Assembly (NCBI GenBank): GCA_033961575.1 | Contig: CM066728.1 | Span: 177,683,678 to 177,747,677 of the forward strand | Reading direction: 5' to 3' | DNA length: 64,000 bases | Source of the DNA: Aselliscus stoliczkanus | Lineage: Eukaryota; Chordata; Mammalia; Chiroptera; Hipposideridae | In this document: positions 1 to 11,253 of the stretch, one piece after another | How positions within the stretch are numbered: position 1 is the first letter of the stretch | How the letters are laid out: every line of letters begins with the position of its first letter | Position numbers and translations under genes: made by a program | The notes under the pieces: generated by a model | Database searches by the model: none | What the model was told of the DNA's origin: nothing | The model's input: only the letters and a program-made list of their open reading frames with translations

Positions 1-610
1 AATAATCAAATTAATAGACACAGATTAACAGGAGAAAGTATCCAATATTTATTATTATGGATGTACATGCTGGGGGTATTTTAAGATAGAATCGAAATTC
101 ATTAGGCAGTTGAGGTTTACATGCCACTCAGGACAAAGGAGAAGTTGGGCACGAGTCTGGGATTGGGAAGGAAGTAGGAAATCCACAGGTAGAAGAAAGA
201 GAAAACATGGTAAACAAATCTTACTGCACCATCCAAAAACACTGGGACACAGAGGGAAACAGGTTTTGCTAGATTTCTTCCTGTCCATCACATATGTGCT
301 AATTCATAGGTTCCCTTCCTGAAGCAGGTTTTTCTATCTGAATTCCTTTAGGCAGAAAAAGGGGAGTCAAGGGTTCTTTCCGAGTCTTTCCTTTCTTTTT
401 TTTTTTGAGGGCAGTGTCTCTGGCCCTGGTATGTGGGACCTGAACCTGGGACCCGAACCGGGGCTGCTGGCTTCCCAAGCCAGCGCTTAACCATCACACC
501 ACTCGGCTGGCCCCAAGTCTTTTCTTTCTTAATAACCAGCTTAAAAATCAGTATCACAAAAGGTCCATTTTGGGGTGGCAAAACTTTGTTTCCCCTCAGG
601 ATGTCTCTGG
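1..610 (-). mobile_element. LTR-like dispersed repeat, copy 1 (cut by window edge, split by a SINE)
   Basis: This stretch aligns by eye with 1915-2365: shared landmarks are ACAGATTAACA-GAGAAA near the start, TTCCCTTCCTG, GAGTCTTT, ATCAGCTTAAAA and GGCAAA-CT-TG-TT-CCTCAG. It is probably an endogenous-retrovirus LTR read on the minus strand, since the related copy has a minus-strand AATAAA at its far end, but I cannot name the family. A SINE splits it at 398-515. Confidence 0.45.
398..515 (-). mobile_element. Short tRNA-derived SINE (antisense)
   Basis: A poly-T tail lies at the left and GGCCAGCCGAGTGG (as read on minus) at the right. The tRNA-like B box region GGTTCGGGTCCC is visible on the minus strand. 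Flanking duplications AGTCTTTCCTTTCTT (383-397) and AGTCTTTTCTTTCTT (516-530) differ at one base. Confidence 0.85.
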
Positions 611-649
611 ATAGTTTTCTAAATCACATTGAACTGAAACTTATTTTAA

Positions 650-834
650 AATGTGGTTCTCAAACTTGTTTGCGTATTATTGTACAATTACTTGGAATGT
701 CTTATAAAAATTCCAAAGCTCAGGCCATACCCCAGAACAATTGAATCTTGATGTCTGAAGTGGGATACAGGCTTAGTATTTTTTGAAGCTCTCCAGCTGA
801 TTACAATATGCAGACAAGTTTGGGAACCGCTGTT
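650..834. mobile_element. MER5-like hAT DNA transposon relic
   Basis: It begins GTGGTTCTCAAACTTG and ends TTGGGAACCGCTG, imperfect inverted ends, with a degenerate interior resembling the 'CAGGCCATACCCCAGA' centre of MER5. Old and non-coding. Confidence 0.6.
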
Positions 835-1600
835 TTAAATTTTCATTTGATCAATCCCTTTGTCATTAGGCAGGTAAAAACCTCAAAAACAAATTTATGA
901 AGGTGAGGAAGGACCAGGTCTTCATTCCCATTCTTTGTTGTTACTTCTCAGGTTTTTGTCCCAGTTCTCAAAAGCAATCAGAGAGAAAATACTAGTTAGC
1001 TTAAAACCCACTGAGCATTTATCTGTATTTTCAAGGAAATTCTAATTTCAGCTACCTATTATGTCCCAGCCAGTTGGTACTACCACACTCTTCAGAGTAT
1101 AGTGGTGCAGTTTACTCATGTATGAGGATGTATGCATGAATAAATATATGAAAGTTAACGAATACACTCGCTTCTGATTTCATCATATTAGTGCATGTGC
1201 AGAAGGTCACATGTTTGGGGGAGATGTATCACACACTATCTCTTCAACATAGGGTTGTCATTAAAATTATTTAGCAGTGAAACTCAATTTTAAACTGTGA
1301 GGATTAAGTGTTACATTCCTTGCCTGACAGAGTAGTCTCAGGAATCACTCAGGTGCAAAGAATTCTCAAACAATTACAAATCCCACAGTGGAGCCTCAGA
1401 ACTTCAAAACATCCTTTTCTTTTACGTTTTCATAGTCTGAAATATAAGAAATTTATGTGGATCCTGAGAAAAACAGGACTTTGTTCTCTTTCTATATAAA
1501 TATACTATATTGTATAATTATTACCTTATTGATATTTATTTATTTGTAATTGAATAGTGTTACAAGAGCATGCTATCGAATGACAAAGATAATACAATTT
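835..1600. other. Intronic, no feature recognised
   Basis: A/T-rich sequence with short chance ORFs only. No exon, recognisable repeat or RNA gene was seen. Confidence 0.6.
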
Positions 1601-2460
1601 AGTAATGAGTTTAAAGTACTTTATTCAAGAGACAGCAATCCATGGGGTAGGGGCATACAGAACCTAACAAGCAATGAAGCATACTTTCTGAGAGATTTTG
1701 GACGAGAGAGAGTTTTGTAGAGCACTAAAAGAGGCAATGCAGAAATAAGGCATGATTGGCTAGGAGGTTGAGAATTTCCTAAGAAGTCTAGCAAGTCCTA
1801 TTTTCTAGGGTAAAGTGGAGTTCAAGGATTGTGATTGGGGTAGGTTAGGTTTCCTTGACAGGCGTGGGGCAGAAAAATTAATTTTCCTTCTATCTTTCTA
1901 ATTTCTGGCTGGACTAATAAATTAATATGAGACAGATTAACAAGAGAAAATGACCGAATTATTATGTATGTACATAACGGTGTTCTATATGAATTTGGGG
2001 ATTGTGGTTTGGGACTTCAAAGGGGAGAAAGGCGATTCACATGGAGGTAGAAAAGCGAATGTTTGGTTAATAAATGTTTGCTGGGCCATCTGTAACAATG
2101 GGACACAGAGAGGACACTGATCAAAGAGGCCTTGATAGATTTTTCCCCATGTGAAACATATCACCAGTTTATATTAACTATAATTATCTATGATGTTTCC
2201 CTTCCTGGAGGAAGTCCTGTATCTAAATTCTTTCAGGTAATAAGAGGGAATGTCAAAAGTTTTTCCTGAGTCTTTTTTTTTTCCCTTGAATATAATCAGC
2301 TTAAAATAATCAATATCCCAAAAGGCATATTTTTGGTTGGCAAACTCTGCTTAACCTCAGAACCTTTTCCCATAAGTGTAGCTGATTTAGGCTTAGGTTT
2401 TCTGACATGGGCTAGGCCCCTGGGGTGGTCCACATTTTGCAGGTCCTGTTATACAGATTA
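1600..2460 (-). mobile_element. LTR-like dispersed repeat, copy 2
   Basis: Same repeat as at 1-610, in the same orientation about 1.9 kb away. On the minus strand an AATAAA lies at about 1621-1630, where the polyadenylation signal of an LTR could sit. The outer limits are guesses; the part matching copy 1 is about 1915-2365. Confidence 0.4.
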
Positions 2461-3214
2461 CTTTTATCAATGCCTTTATCAGTGATGAGTGATAATCAAG
2501 AGTTGTTGTTAATACCTTGAAGAAGAAAAACAGAATTTCAGCAAAGCATGTTTATCTAATTTGTAGATAACATGACATTGAAAGCAATGGAAACTATTTT
2601 ACAAAACAGTATCAAAATCTCCAAAGATTTCAATAGACTGGGATAATAGTTATATAAAAGACTGCAGGGTTTTTACTTGGCTATAAAATGCTCATTGTTC
2701 AGCTCTATAATGGGAAAAATGTGAGACTTTGCGATATATACATAAAAATATTTTATGAGTCTTTGTTAAATAAATCCTGTATGAATCTACAGTACAATAT
2801 ACATGCCAGAAAAGCTTACATAATTTTAGTCTCTATCTACTTGGAGTTCTACTAAGTACTTATAGTTCACTTGGAATATGAAATTGAATTCTGGGCATAA
2901 TGCTCCATCAAAATAAACTGAAGCACGTTCAAGAGTGACCAGGGTGTTGAAGCATCTCAAAAACATACAAATTAGGAATATTTGACCAAGCTAGGGAAGT
3001 TTTTCTTAGAAATGTCTCAGGTATCATATGACTATGCTTAAACAGTTAAAAGATCATGCATGTGGAGGAGGGATTGGATTTACATGTGTGTTCTACTCAA
3101 ACTCAACACTTCCAACCTTCCTTTTTTGCTTTATGGTTTATCTTCAACATACACAATTAACATACTACATATTTTACTTGTTCTTCTTATTTATTACCTA
3201 TCCCCCACCCCTCT
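2461..3214. other. Intronic, no feature recognised
   Basis: A/T-rich sequence with no supported exon or repeat. The open frame at 3028-3216 has no splice-site or composition support. Confidence 0.55.
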
Positions 3215-3340
3215 AGGATGAAAGCTACATGAGGGCAGGGATTATTATCGACTATTCACTTACTACTTTATTCCTCGTGCCCAGAAAAGTGCTTGACACA
3301 TAGTTGGTGCTTAACAAGTATTTTATTGAATCATGACTGG
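3215..3340 (+). mobile_element. L2-like LINE 3' fragment
   Basis: It contains the conserved L2 tail words CATGAGGGCAGGGATT, GTGCTTGACACATAGTTGG and TATTTTATTGAATCATGA. Confidence 0.65.
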
Positions 3341-3790
3341 TCATTAGAAATGGAACTGATATCAATGGATGAAAGCCTCAGAGATTCAAATTTTGTCTCA
3401 GACTAAGGGAAAACTTTTCTGTTAGGAATGTTCCAGCTCTTTGCCCCGGCTCAGAAGGTAGTGAGTGTTCCAACCCCAGAAGGGTTAAAACTTGTGCTTC
3501 CTGAGTTAACACTTAACTAGGAATACTATAGAAGTGATGATAGTAGGCAGTTGATACTAAATAATCTAATTTCTGGATGAGATTTTATAATTTTGTAAAA
3601 TATATTTATACTAATTTCTCTCTTAACATTGAGAACCAGTAAATGCTCAAGTTAAACGTATAACTCTATATGCAATATGTGCTATAATATTATTTGGTCT
3701 TGAACTTCAAAGAGGTATATTTAACTGCTTTTCTTCTTGGGTTTTATGTACTCCTCCCCCACCAACGCACACACTTTTTTCCAAAAGCAG

Positions 3791-3968
3791 TGATTCTGAA
3801 ACACAGACCTCTCAAAATTTGGGAACAATTATTGTAGAAACATCTCAGAAAGTAAGTCCTACAGAAGATGGAAGAGACCAGAAAGAGAGTGATGAAACAG
3901 AAGACAGCCAAATGCAAGGAAAAGGAATAGTGCAAGTACGTTCAAATACAGATGGCAAGACCCCAAAG
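3791..3968 (+). CDS. CNTLN: CNTLN coding exon 1 of 8 in window (acidic, Ser/Thr-rich segment)
   Basis: The exon is 178 bases. It follows an acceptor ending CCAAAAGCAG and precedes a donor GTAAAT at 3969. Its first base completes a codon begun in an upstream exon outside the window. It reads DSETQTSQNLGTIIVETS, then an acidic stretch with ESDETEDSQMQ, and ends DGKTPK on a whole codon. The composition (Ser, Thr, Glu, Asp, Gln) suggests a flexible linker rather than coiled coil. The open frame runs into the intron for about 90 bases, but the donor is good and the next exon continues in phase. The preceding exon must end in phase 2; nothing suitable is seen in 1-3790. Confidence 0.85.
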
Positions 3969-5099
3969 GTAAATGGCACAGTTTTGCTTAATTATAAGCT
4001 ACGTTTTCTACTTTATCTTATGCTTCATAGCTTAAATCAAAATTTGTTGGCAGTGATTTAATTAACATTCTTTAAAAATTAACTTTTCTTTGAGGCATGC
4101 AGTGAAAATACACACTTTTTAATAATTTTCAAGTCCAATTTATTATAATCTTTTTATAGATAAATGTAAATAGATAGTATTTTCTCAAATATAAATCTTA
4201 AGAGATTTATATCTGAGCCTAAAATAAAGGTGATAGTAAGAAAGCTCATTATTGTTTTCAGGTATATGCAATATACCAAGTATAGAAACTACTATTTTTT
4301 TTATTAGCCCTTGTGATGATAAAGTTATTTAGTTTGACTAAATCTATAAATATCTGATATTTACCTAACTTCTAAATGTATTTTAAAGCATAAAAAAATG
4401 AATGTTCCCAAACAATTTATTCAATAATTATTACTATTGCTATATCATATCCCCCAAAAGTTTACCTATTCAGCATAAATTGGTGAAAAACAGAGAAACA
4501 ATCATTTTATTTTGTTATAAAAAATTGCCTTTTAATTAACCTATAGGGTTCTTTTAAAATCAAATCCAAAAGTGTTTACTGTTTGAGATCTGTCAAGAAC
4601 TTTGGAAGAAAAAGTTCAAAGATGACAAAAGCCTATTTTAGTTACTACTAGAATAAAGTTCAAATGAAGAATTATATGCTAAGTGCCTCCAGATTCATTG
4701 ATTGATAAATATTGGATTGTTGGAAGAGTCATGACGCATTTTTGCAGCGAAAAACAGAAAAAATATGTCCGAGAACCCAATAGATACTATAGAAATCTCC
4801 TATTTTGACACATATTTTTGGTTGGGAATTATGTTTAGTTGCAGTCATTTGTGTGCAGTATTATAATGAGTTTATAAATAAAAGTAACTCATAATTCTGT
4901 TTATATAATAAGAGGATATAATGTAAACTACTTGAAATAGATCTATGCATTGTTCCCAGTCAGAAAATTAACATTGAGTAAATTGTAGCAATTGTGTTTT
5001 GAAACTATTAGAATTTCGGAACTTCTCACTAATCCCAAAGATAACCATTATTTTAACTTTAACTTAATCACTCATCTCCTTTTCCTTATAATTTCATCT
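3969..5099. other. CNTLN intron, first part; nothing recognised
   Basis: A very A/T-rich intron start following the donor at 3969. I see no repeat family, exon or RNA gene in it. Confidence 0.55.
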
Positions 5100-6285
5100 C
5101 TCTTAAAATTATGGTTAATTTCTCCTGTATTTTAAATTTTATAGATTCTATACAGTATATCTTCTTTTTTGTCTGGCTTCTTTTGTTCAATATTATGTTG
5201 AGTTTATTCACTTTCATTGTTGTATATAGTATTTCATTGTCTGAATATACCTCAATTTCTTCATCCAGTATACTGCTGAATTTTGGATTGCTTCAGTTTG
5301 GATTTCTTGCAAATGATGTTCCAATGAATGTTCTCATACATGTCTTCTATTGCATATGTGTGGGTGTTTCTGTAATGAAATACAGAATGACTGCACCAGT
5401 GATTATGTTTTTCTAAGATTTTAGTTAATAATGCTATTTTCCAAGTGTTGTACCAATTTGTTGCACCTACTAACATACTGAAACTTTTTACTATTTCTCA
5501 TCGATACTTGCTATGTCAGTATTTCTCATCTCAGCCGTTTTTGTATGTATTTTGAACTATGTCATGTGGATTTAATTTATGGTTTTGTGGTTACTAATAA
5601 GGTGTTGCATACTTTCTCATGATTATTGACCATTTGGAATTCTTTAGTAAATTGCCTCTTCAAGTCTCTGCCCATTTAATTTAATTTAATTTAATTTTAT
5701 TTTATTTTTAAAAAAGATTTTATTGGGGAATTGGGGAAGGGAAACAGCCAAGTGGTTGTCCTTCAGTCTTAGTTATGGAGGGCACAGCTAGCTTAGCTCC
5801 AAGTTCAGTCACCGTCCAGCTACCCATCTGCAGCTCGCAGCCACTCAGCTCAAGGTGCGGTGTTTAGTCGTAGTTGCGGGTGGGCACAGCCCACCATCCC
5901 ATGCGGGAGTTGAACCAGCAACCTTGTTGTTGAGAGCATGCACTCTCACCAGTGGAGCCATTCGGCCACCCATTGGCAGATCAGTGGCAGCTCAGCTTGG
6001 GCGCAGCTCACTGGCCCATGTGGGAATCAACCGGTGACCTTGTTGCTCAGAGCTGGAGCTCTTAACCAACTGAGCCACTCGGCTGACCCTCTGCCCATTT
6101 TAAAACTGAGTTGTCTGTATTTTTCTTATTCATTTATAGGAGTTTTCATATATGCCTTTCATTGGTTATATATGATCCTTTGTTTCATTATATACATTGT
6201 AGATATCTTGCCCAACTCCATACTGTGCCTTTTCAAGGCTCTTAGTGGAGTTTTTTGAGGAGCAGAACATCTTAATTCTAATGCA
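5100..6285 (-). mobile_element. Old L1 fragment, antisense (ORF2 3' part), split by a SINE
   Basis: Words typical of antisense L1 ORF2 are present, such as TTTTTGTCTGGCTTCTTTTG, GTTGTACCAATTTG-like text, TCTCTGCCCATTT...AACTGAGTTGTC and TATCTTGCCCAACTCC. It is diverged, with no usable ORF. A SINE inserted at 5678-6088. Confidence 0.75.
5678..6088 (-). mobile_element. Long tRNA-derived SINE (antisense), subfamily with GATTTTATTGGGGAA tail region
   Basis: The tail is at the left (TTTAATT repeats followed by AAAGATTTTATTGGGGAATTGG) and the 5' end at the right (GGTCAGCCGAGTGGCTCAGT on the minus strand). The target duplication CTCTGCCCATTT occurs at 5666-5677 and 6089-6100. Inside are two segments carrying 'GTGGGAATCAACCGG'-type B-box text, suggesting a composite or dimeric tRNA-like body. 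Confidence 0.8.
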
Positions 6286-6850
6286 GTCACAGTAGAAAAT
6301 CAAACAATCCAATTAGAAAATGGGCAAACAACATGAACAGACATTTCACCAAAAAGGATGAATGGGTGGCAAATAAGTATATATAATGACGTCTAACATC
6401 ACTAACCAGTAGTTAAATGAAGATTAAGACCCTGATGAGATACACATCTATTAGAATAACTAAAATAAAAAATGGTGACAATACTGAATGTTGGCAAGGA
6501 TACAGTGAATCTGAAGCACTCATACATTTCCAGTATGAATATAAAGTGGTGTGGCACTTCGGAAACAGTTGGCAGTTTCTTAAAAAAAAACCTAATCATA
6601 CACCTACCATATAACCCAGCTATCTCATTCTTGGACACTTATCCCACAGAAATGAAAATTTATTTTTACCCAGAAAACCTGTACATGAATGATCGTAACA
6701 GCTTTATTTGTAATAACTGAAAGTAGGCAACAACCAAAATTTTCTTCATTAGCTGAATGGTTAAACAAACTGTGATGCATATATACCATGGAATACTACT
6801 CAGCAATAAAAAGGGTACAAACTATTAACACACACAATGTCCTAACTTTG
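6286..6850 (+). mobile_element. Old L1 fragment, sense (ORF2 C-terminal region)
   Basis: Decayed coding text for the end of L1 ORF2 is visible: the equivalents of MEYYSAIK (near 6789), PYNPAISFL and GTSETVGSFL, broken by stops. It overlaps in element coordinates with the antisense piece just before it, so it is a separate insertion. Confidence 0.75.
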
Positions 6851-7621
6851 TGACCTCAAATTTGTCATCCTGAATTTGGGTCTAGGCTTTCTTGCATGCC
6901 CTCTGGTTGTCTATGTTGGGGACTATCAGTTGTCCTATATTTTGTTGGCTAATTTGTTGGTCACTTTTCTCTCTTGGTTGCTACTTTCATTTCATTTAGA
7001 TCTCAGAATTTCCGTTAGTATTTTGCCATGTTACAAAGACGCTTTGTACTCATTTTAAAGTATGAGAATTTGTATGAATTTCTAGTCAATAATAATACTG
7101 GAAATATAAGTCCAGTTCTTTGTTTTAGGTTCAGTTAATTCAGAGACTATCATTTATAATTTGGTAGTTCTGTTTTAGATCTTCTTACAGTGCTCAGTAA
7201 TAGCATATTACATATTACATATTAATTGAATCTTATAGCAATGAAACTTTTAAAATATATATCTTATATACTGGTTCTGAAGACAAGTTCAAATGAGACA
7301 TTTCAAAAATTTTTTGAGAAATGAAACATAGTTTAAAGGAAAATAATTACTTCAAAGGAAAACCTTTTCTTAGGGTCTTCTGATATTTGTGTTAATAAAT
7401 CAGTTTTATTACTTTAGGCCATGCTTTTATATAATATAGTATAATTTATATTATACCTGTCGCAATAAAACATATGGCTCATTGTCAAAGTATCATTGGT
7501 TCAAATTTACTTTTTCCCCCAAATTTTACTACAATTATTTATTTGTTCCTGAATTGGAATCTTTGAAAAAAAATTCTCTTTTTTAAAGAAATAGTTTTGT
7601 AAATTGATATTATTCCTGTTT
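6851..7621. other. Intronic, no feature recognised
   Basis: A/T-rich; no repeat family or exon could be assigned. Confidence 0.55.
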
Positions 7622-7639
7622 CTCAGCCAATAAATTCTT

Positions 7640-8093
7640 TATTTTTATTTTTATTTTTTTTAAAGATTTTATTGGGGAATTGGCGGAGGGGAACAGCATT
7701 GGGGAATCGGGGAAGGGGAACAGACAAGTTGCTGTCTTTTTGTTCTTCAGTCTAGTTGCGGAGGATGTTGCTTCACTGTTGGTATCATCATTGCGCTCTT
7801 CCCGGATGAGGCAGATCGGTCGCTGGCCTCTGGATGTCGCTCACCGCGGCAATTGGCAGCTCACGCTTGGCTGCCAGCCGCTTACGCTGGCTGCGGGCCA
7901 CTCACTGTAGCCTATGGCAGCCCACTGCAGCAGGGGCTGCAGCCCACACCATCAACGGGACTCGCACAGCCCAGCTCCAGGTGGAGCTGTTGTTAGCTGT
8001 AGAGGGCAGTGTCACTGGCCCTCATGTGGGATCCGAACCGGGGCCGCTGGCCTCCCAAAACCAGCGCTTAACCAATGCGTCACTTGGCCAGCC
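7640..8093 (-). mobile_element. Long tRNA-derived SINE, about 450 bases (antisense)
   Basis: An 18-base target duplication CTCAGCCAATAAATTCTT flanks it (7622-7639 and 8094-8111). On the minus strand it starts GGCTGGCCAAGTGACGCATT, has tRNA-like A and B boxes (GGTTCGGATCCCACATGAGG), a long G/C-rich body unrelated to tRNA, and ends CCCCAATAAAATC followed by an A-rich tail. Confidence 0.9.
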
Positions 8094-8111
8094 CTCAGCC
8101 AATAAATTCTT

Positions 8112-8710
8112 AAACAAGACTGCATACTTTATTATTAGGATTTATAATATTTTGAAACATATTCCTATTTAAAATTTTGCTTTGGAAAAAAAGCTTTTTT
8201 AAATTAGTAAAACGTTTTAGAACAAAAGTCAACATAGCTTTATTTTATTTAGCCTTAGTGTAATGGATGTCATGAGGAAAAAATATAGTTTCAAGGAAAC
8301 TTATTGTATTATCATCAACATTATTTTAGCTTCATTTGTCCGAAGGGATTCATCCATCTACATACAATCGAGAACAATATTTGAGAAAAGGGTCTAGATT
8401 CCCAGAGAATAAGTTATTATTATAATATTTTATTTTTCTTGCTTTTACTATATTTACTCCTAAGTTTTTAAATAGTCCCTAAGTTAAATTTCTACTACTT
8501 TGGGGTTGATTTTGTATCTGTATCTTCTTCCCTGTAGGTCAGCTTCAGTGCACAAATTATTTTATGAGTTCTTGGTATCAATTATAGAATTTTCTTTTTT
8601 TTAAATGCTACATAAATAAATATATTTTTAAGTAAAAAATATTATTATGTTGGTTCACTTGAGGTTGTTATTGAGTAATGATCTAATTTTTATGAAACCT
8701 TCAAATTTAG
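8112..8710. other. Intronic, no repeat recognised
   Basis: A/T-rich sequence leading to the acceptor of the CNTLN exon at 8711. Nothing else seen. Confidence 0.55.
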
Positions 8711-8801
8711 GATTATTTTCATCACAAGAAAGCCAAAAAACCAATTTTTCAAAAAAATGGTGATAGTCAAAAGAGTTCACATACAACGGTTCCTACCAGA
8801 G
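8711..8801 (+). CDS. CNTLN: CNTLN coding exon 2 of 8 (short basic exon)
   Basis: The exon is 91 bases, between acceptor CAAATTTAG and donor GTAAGA at 8802. It continues whole codons from the previous exon and reads DYFHHKKAKKPIFQKNGDSQ, then KSSHTTVPTR, ending one base into a codon. It is Lys/His-rich and lacks a clear heptad pattern. The pyrimidine tract before the acceptor is weak, but the donor is close to consensus and the split codon completes correctly (G + TT, Val) with the exon 98 bases downstream. Confidence 0.82.
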
Positions 8802-8899
8802 GTAAGAATGCATATGAAAATAGCAATGTCTTTGTAATTTAATGTGATTTTTAAAATATTGTGAATATTATGTTTATATACAAAATTACTTTTTCTCAG
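8802..8899 (+). other. CNTLN: 98-base CNTLN intron
   Basis: It lies between GTAAGA (8802) and TTTTTCTCAG (8890-8899). It splits a Val codon. It is near the lower end of normal mammalian intron size while the next intron is about 350 times longer. Confidence 0.85.
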
Positions 8900-9123
8900 T
8901 TAACAGAGAAAAGTGGAAAAATATAACTTCCCAGAAATCAAGTAGCAGTATTATTTTATTACGAGAACGGATTATATCATTGCAACAACAAAACAGTGTA
9001 CTTCAGAATGCCAAAAAAACAGCAGAATTGTCTGTTAAAGAATATAAGGAAGTCAATGAAAAGCTACTTCATCAGCAGCAAGTATCTGAGCAACGATTTC
9101 AGACAAACAGACAGACAATAAAG
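8900..9123 (+). CDS. CNTLN: CNTLN coding exon 3 of 8 (coiled coil)
   Basis: The exon is 224 bases: 2 bases to finish a split Val codon, then 74 whole codons. The acceptor is TTTTTCTCAG and the donor GTAAAC at 9124. It starts NREKWKNITSQKSSSSIILL and continues through a Gln/Leu-rich heptad region with LQQQNSVLQNAKKTAEL, ending RFQTNRQTIK. This is strong coiled-coil character. The segment is one of the most recognisable parts of mammalian centlein. The final codon is complete (phase 0) and joins the exon at 43371, giving TIK-KLNLDL across a 34 kb intron. Confidence 0.9.
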
Positions 9124-9954
9124 GTAAACGGAACTTTAAAAATAAATTATATTAGACTATATTGTAAAAGTAGATATTTGGTTTTGCATGTGTTGTTTGG
9201 ATCATATCTGTGTTAGACATGTCTATGAGTTAAAAATAAATTCCCAGGCACTGCTAACTTATATAATTAATTTAATACCTAGATTTCTTTAATAAGGTCA
9301 TATTAAGGGACAATCCATATGAAGGAGAGAACATGAAATCAGAAAGACAAACATTTCACTAGTATTCCTTTTCCACTTAGTTTTTCTTTTCGTCTTAACA
9401 TTGTTATATCATATTTATTGCAGTACATCTTAGATTTTAAAAGCAGGCTCTATAAATGCATTTAGCTTGCCCATTTGTCCATGTCTAAAACTTTGAATTT
9501 ATCCTTACAAATCACATTATTAACTGGTAATTACCTCAGTTTCCATTTGCAAATAGTAGTTTAAAATGTGAAGATTTCTATATTAATGTGTTCGTATAAC
9601 TCATTTATGCTTCTTTCATTCATGTGAATTGAGTTTTCTACAATTATTAGACATATTATACCTTACTGCTGGTTATCATAATGTAAACTTAAGGCAAATG
9701 AAAATGAAAAGATTGTTTCTTATGTACCCATTTATTTGATATTTTACTTCTCTTATTATTACCAATTGCTATATTCTCTAAAAGTTTATAACATATATTT
9801 TATTTAACTAAATATAACTGGCTATTATTTTCTTATGCCACAAGTCGCATTGCCTTAACAAGTTTAATTAAATGGTTACTGCTGTTTCCAAAATGGACTT
9901 CTTTCCTGTTTTATTTATTTTTTTGAAGTCACTATTTTTTTTAAAGATTTTTTA
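9124..9954. other. Start of the 34 kb CNTLN intron; nothing recognised
   Basis: A/T-rich sequence after the donor at 9124. The frame stays open briefly past the exon, but with no coding signal. Confidence 0.55.
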
Positions 9955-10022
9955 TTAAACATCGAATTGTACACTTTAAATGGGTGAAGAATGATATGTG
10001 AATTTCTATCTGAGTAAAACTT
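9955..10022 (+). mobile_element. L1M-like 3' end scrap
   Basis: The text ATCGAATTGTACACTTTAAATGGGTGA...GTGAATTTCTATCTGAGTAAAA resembles the last bases of old mammalian L1 3' UTRs. Confidence 0.4.
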
Positions 10023-10095
10023 TTTTCAAAATGTTGGTTTTAAATAGGAAAATATCAAGAGAATTAGTAGTAGCTGAATGAATTTTGCTGATAAT

Positions 10096-10394
10096 TTTTT
10101 TTTTTTTTTTTAAAGATTTTATTGGGGAATTGGTGGAGGGGAACAGCGTTGGGGAATCGGGGAAGGGGAACAGACAAGTTGCTGTCTTCTTGTTCTTCAG
10201 TTTAGTTGCGGAGGATGTTGCTTCACTGTTGGTATCGTCATTGCGCTCTTCCCGGATGAGGCAGATCGGTCGCTGGCCTCTGGATGTTGCTCATCGCGGC
10301 TATTGGCAGCTCACGCTTGGCTGCCAGCCGCTCACGCTGGCTGCAGGCCACTCACTGCAGCCTATGGCAGCCCACTGCAGCAGGGGCTGCAGCC
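10096..10394 (-). mobile_element. Long SINE, 5'-truncated (antisense)
   Basis: Same family as 7640-8093, but the right-hand (tRNA-like) end is missing: it stops at GCAGGGGCTGCAGCC. A short duplication CTGATAAT lies at 10088-10095 and 10395-10402. Confidence 0.85.
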
Positions 10395-10444
10395 CTGATA
10401 ATATTTTCATTGATGACAGAATAATATAATAAAAATCATTCTTT

Positions 10445-10875
10445 TTTTTTTTTTTTTTTTTTTAAAGATTTTATTGGGGAATTGGCGGAGGGGAACAGCG
10501 TTGGGAAATCGGGGAAGGGGAACAGACAAGTTGCTGTCTTTTTGTTCTTCAGTTTAGTTGCGGAGGATGTTGCTTCACTGTTGGTATCGTCATTGCGCTC
10601 TTCCCGGATGAGGCAGATCGGTCGCTGGCCTCTGGATGTCGTTCACCGCGGCTATTGGCAGCTCACTCTTGGCTGCCAGCCGCTCACTCTGGCTGCGGGC
10701 CACTCACTATAGCCTATGGCAGCCCACACCATCACCGGGGCTCGCACAGCCCAGCTCCAGGTGGAGCTGTTGTTAGCTGTAGAGGGCAGTGTCACTGGCC
10801 CTCATGTGGGATCCGAACCGGGGCTGCTGGCATCCCAAAACCAGCGCTTAACCAATGCGCCACTTGGCCGGCCCC
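10445..10875 (-). mobile_element. Long tRNA-derived SINE (antisense)
   Basis: It is flanked by the perfect duplication TAAAAATCATTCTTT (10430-10444, 10876-10890). The poly-T at the left is about 20 bases long. It is nearly identical to the truncated copy only 50 bases to its left. Confidence 0.92.
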
Positions 10876-11062
10876 TAAAAATCATTCTTTAGTCTATTTA
10901 ATAAAGCCTACTGCTAACATCCATTTTCTGGATGTACTGCAGTTTACATATCTAATCACCTACTAAAGGACCTATTGTTTCCATGCTTTGACAATTATGA
11001 ATAAAGCTGCTATAAACACCTATGTGCAGGTTTTTGTGTGCACATAGGTTGTTGTTTTTTGG

Positions 11063-11176
11063 GGTTTTTTTTCGTGAGGGCAGTGTTACTGGCCCTCACA
11101 TATGGGACTGAACTGGGGCCGCTGGCTTCTCAAGCCAGCACTTAACCCTTAACCACTGCGCCACTTGGCCGGCCCA
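11063..11176 (-). mobile_element. Short tRNA-derived SINE (antisense)
   Basis: On the minus strand it reads GGGCCGGCCAAGTGGCGCAG..., then GGCCCCAGTTCAGTCCCATA, and ends TGCCCTCACG with a short A tail. It contains a small duplication 'AACCCTTAACC'. Target duplication is not clear. Confidence 0.8.
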
Positions 11177-11253
11177 GCACATTGGTTTTTAATGTCTTTG
11201 GTGAAGTACCAAGGAACACAGTCACTGGATCATGCTGTAAGAGTATGTTTAGT

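Noticed and set aside
3819..4061. Stand-alone 80-codon gene
   Set aside because: It is the CNTLN exon at 3791-3968 read past its donor into the intron.
5100..6850. Another twin-primed L1
   Set aside because: The antisense and sense parts cover the same region of ORF2 instead of adjoining each other, and no bracketing duplication was found.
10085..10429. Family of related proteins (AEGNS-GESGKGNRQVAVFLF) repeated at 7.7, 10.1, 10.5 and 12.5 kb
   Set aside because: All are chance reading frames through antisense copies of the same SINE.
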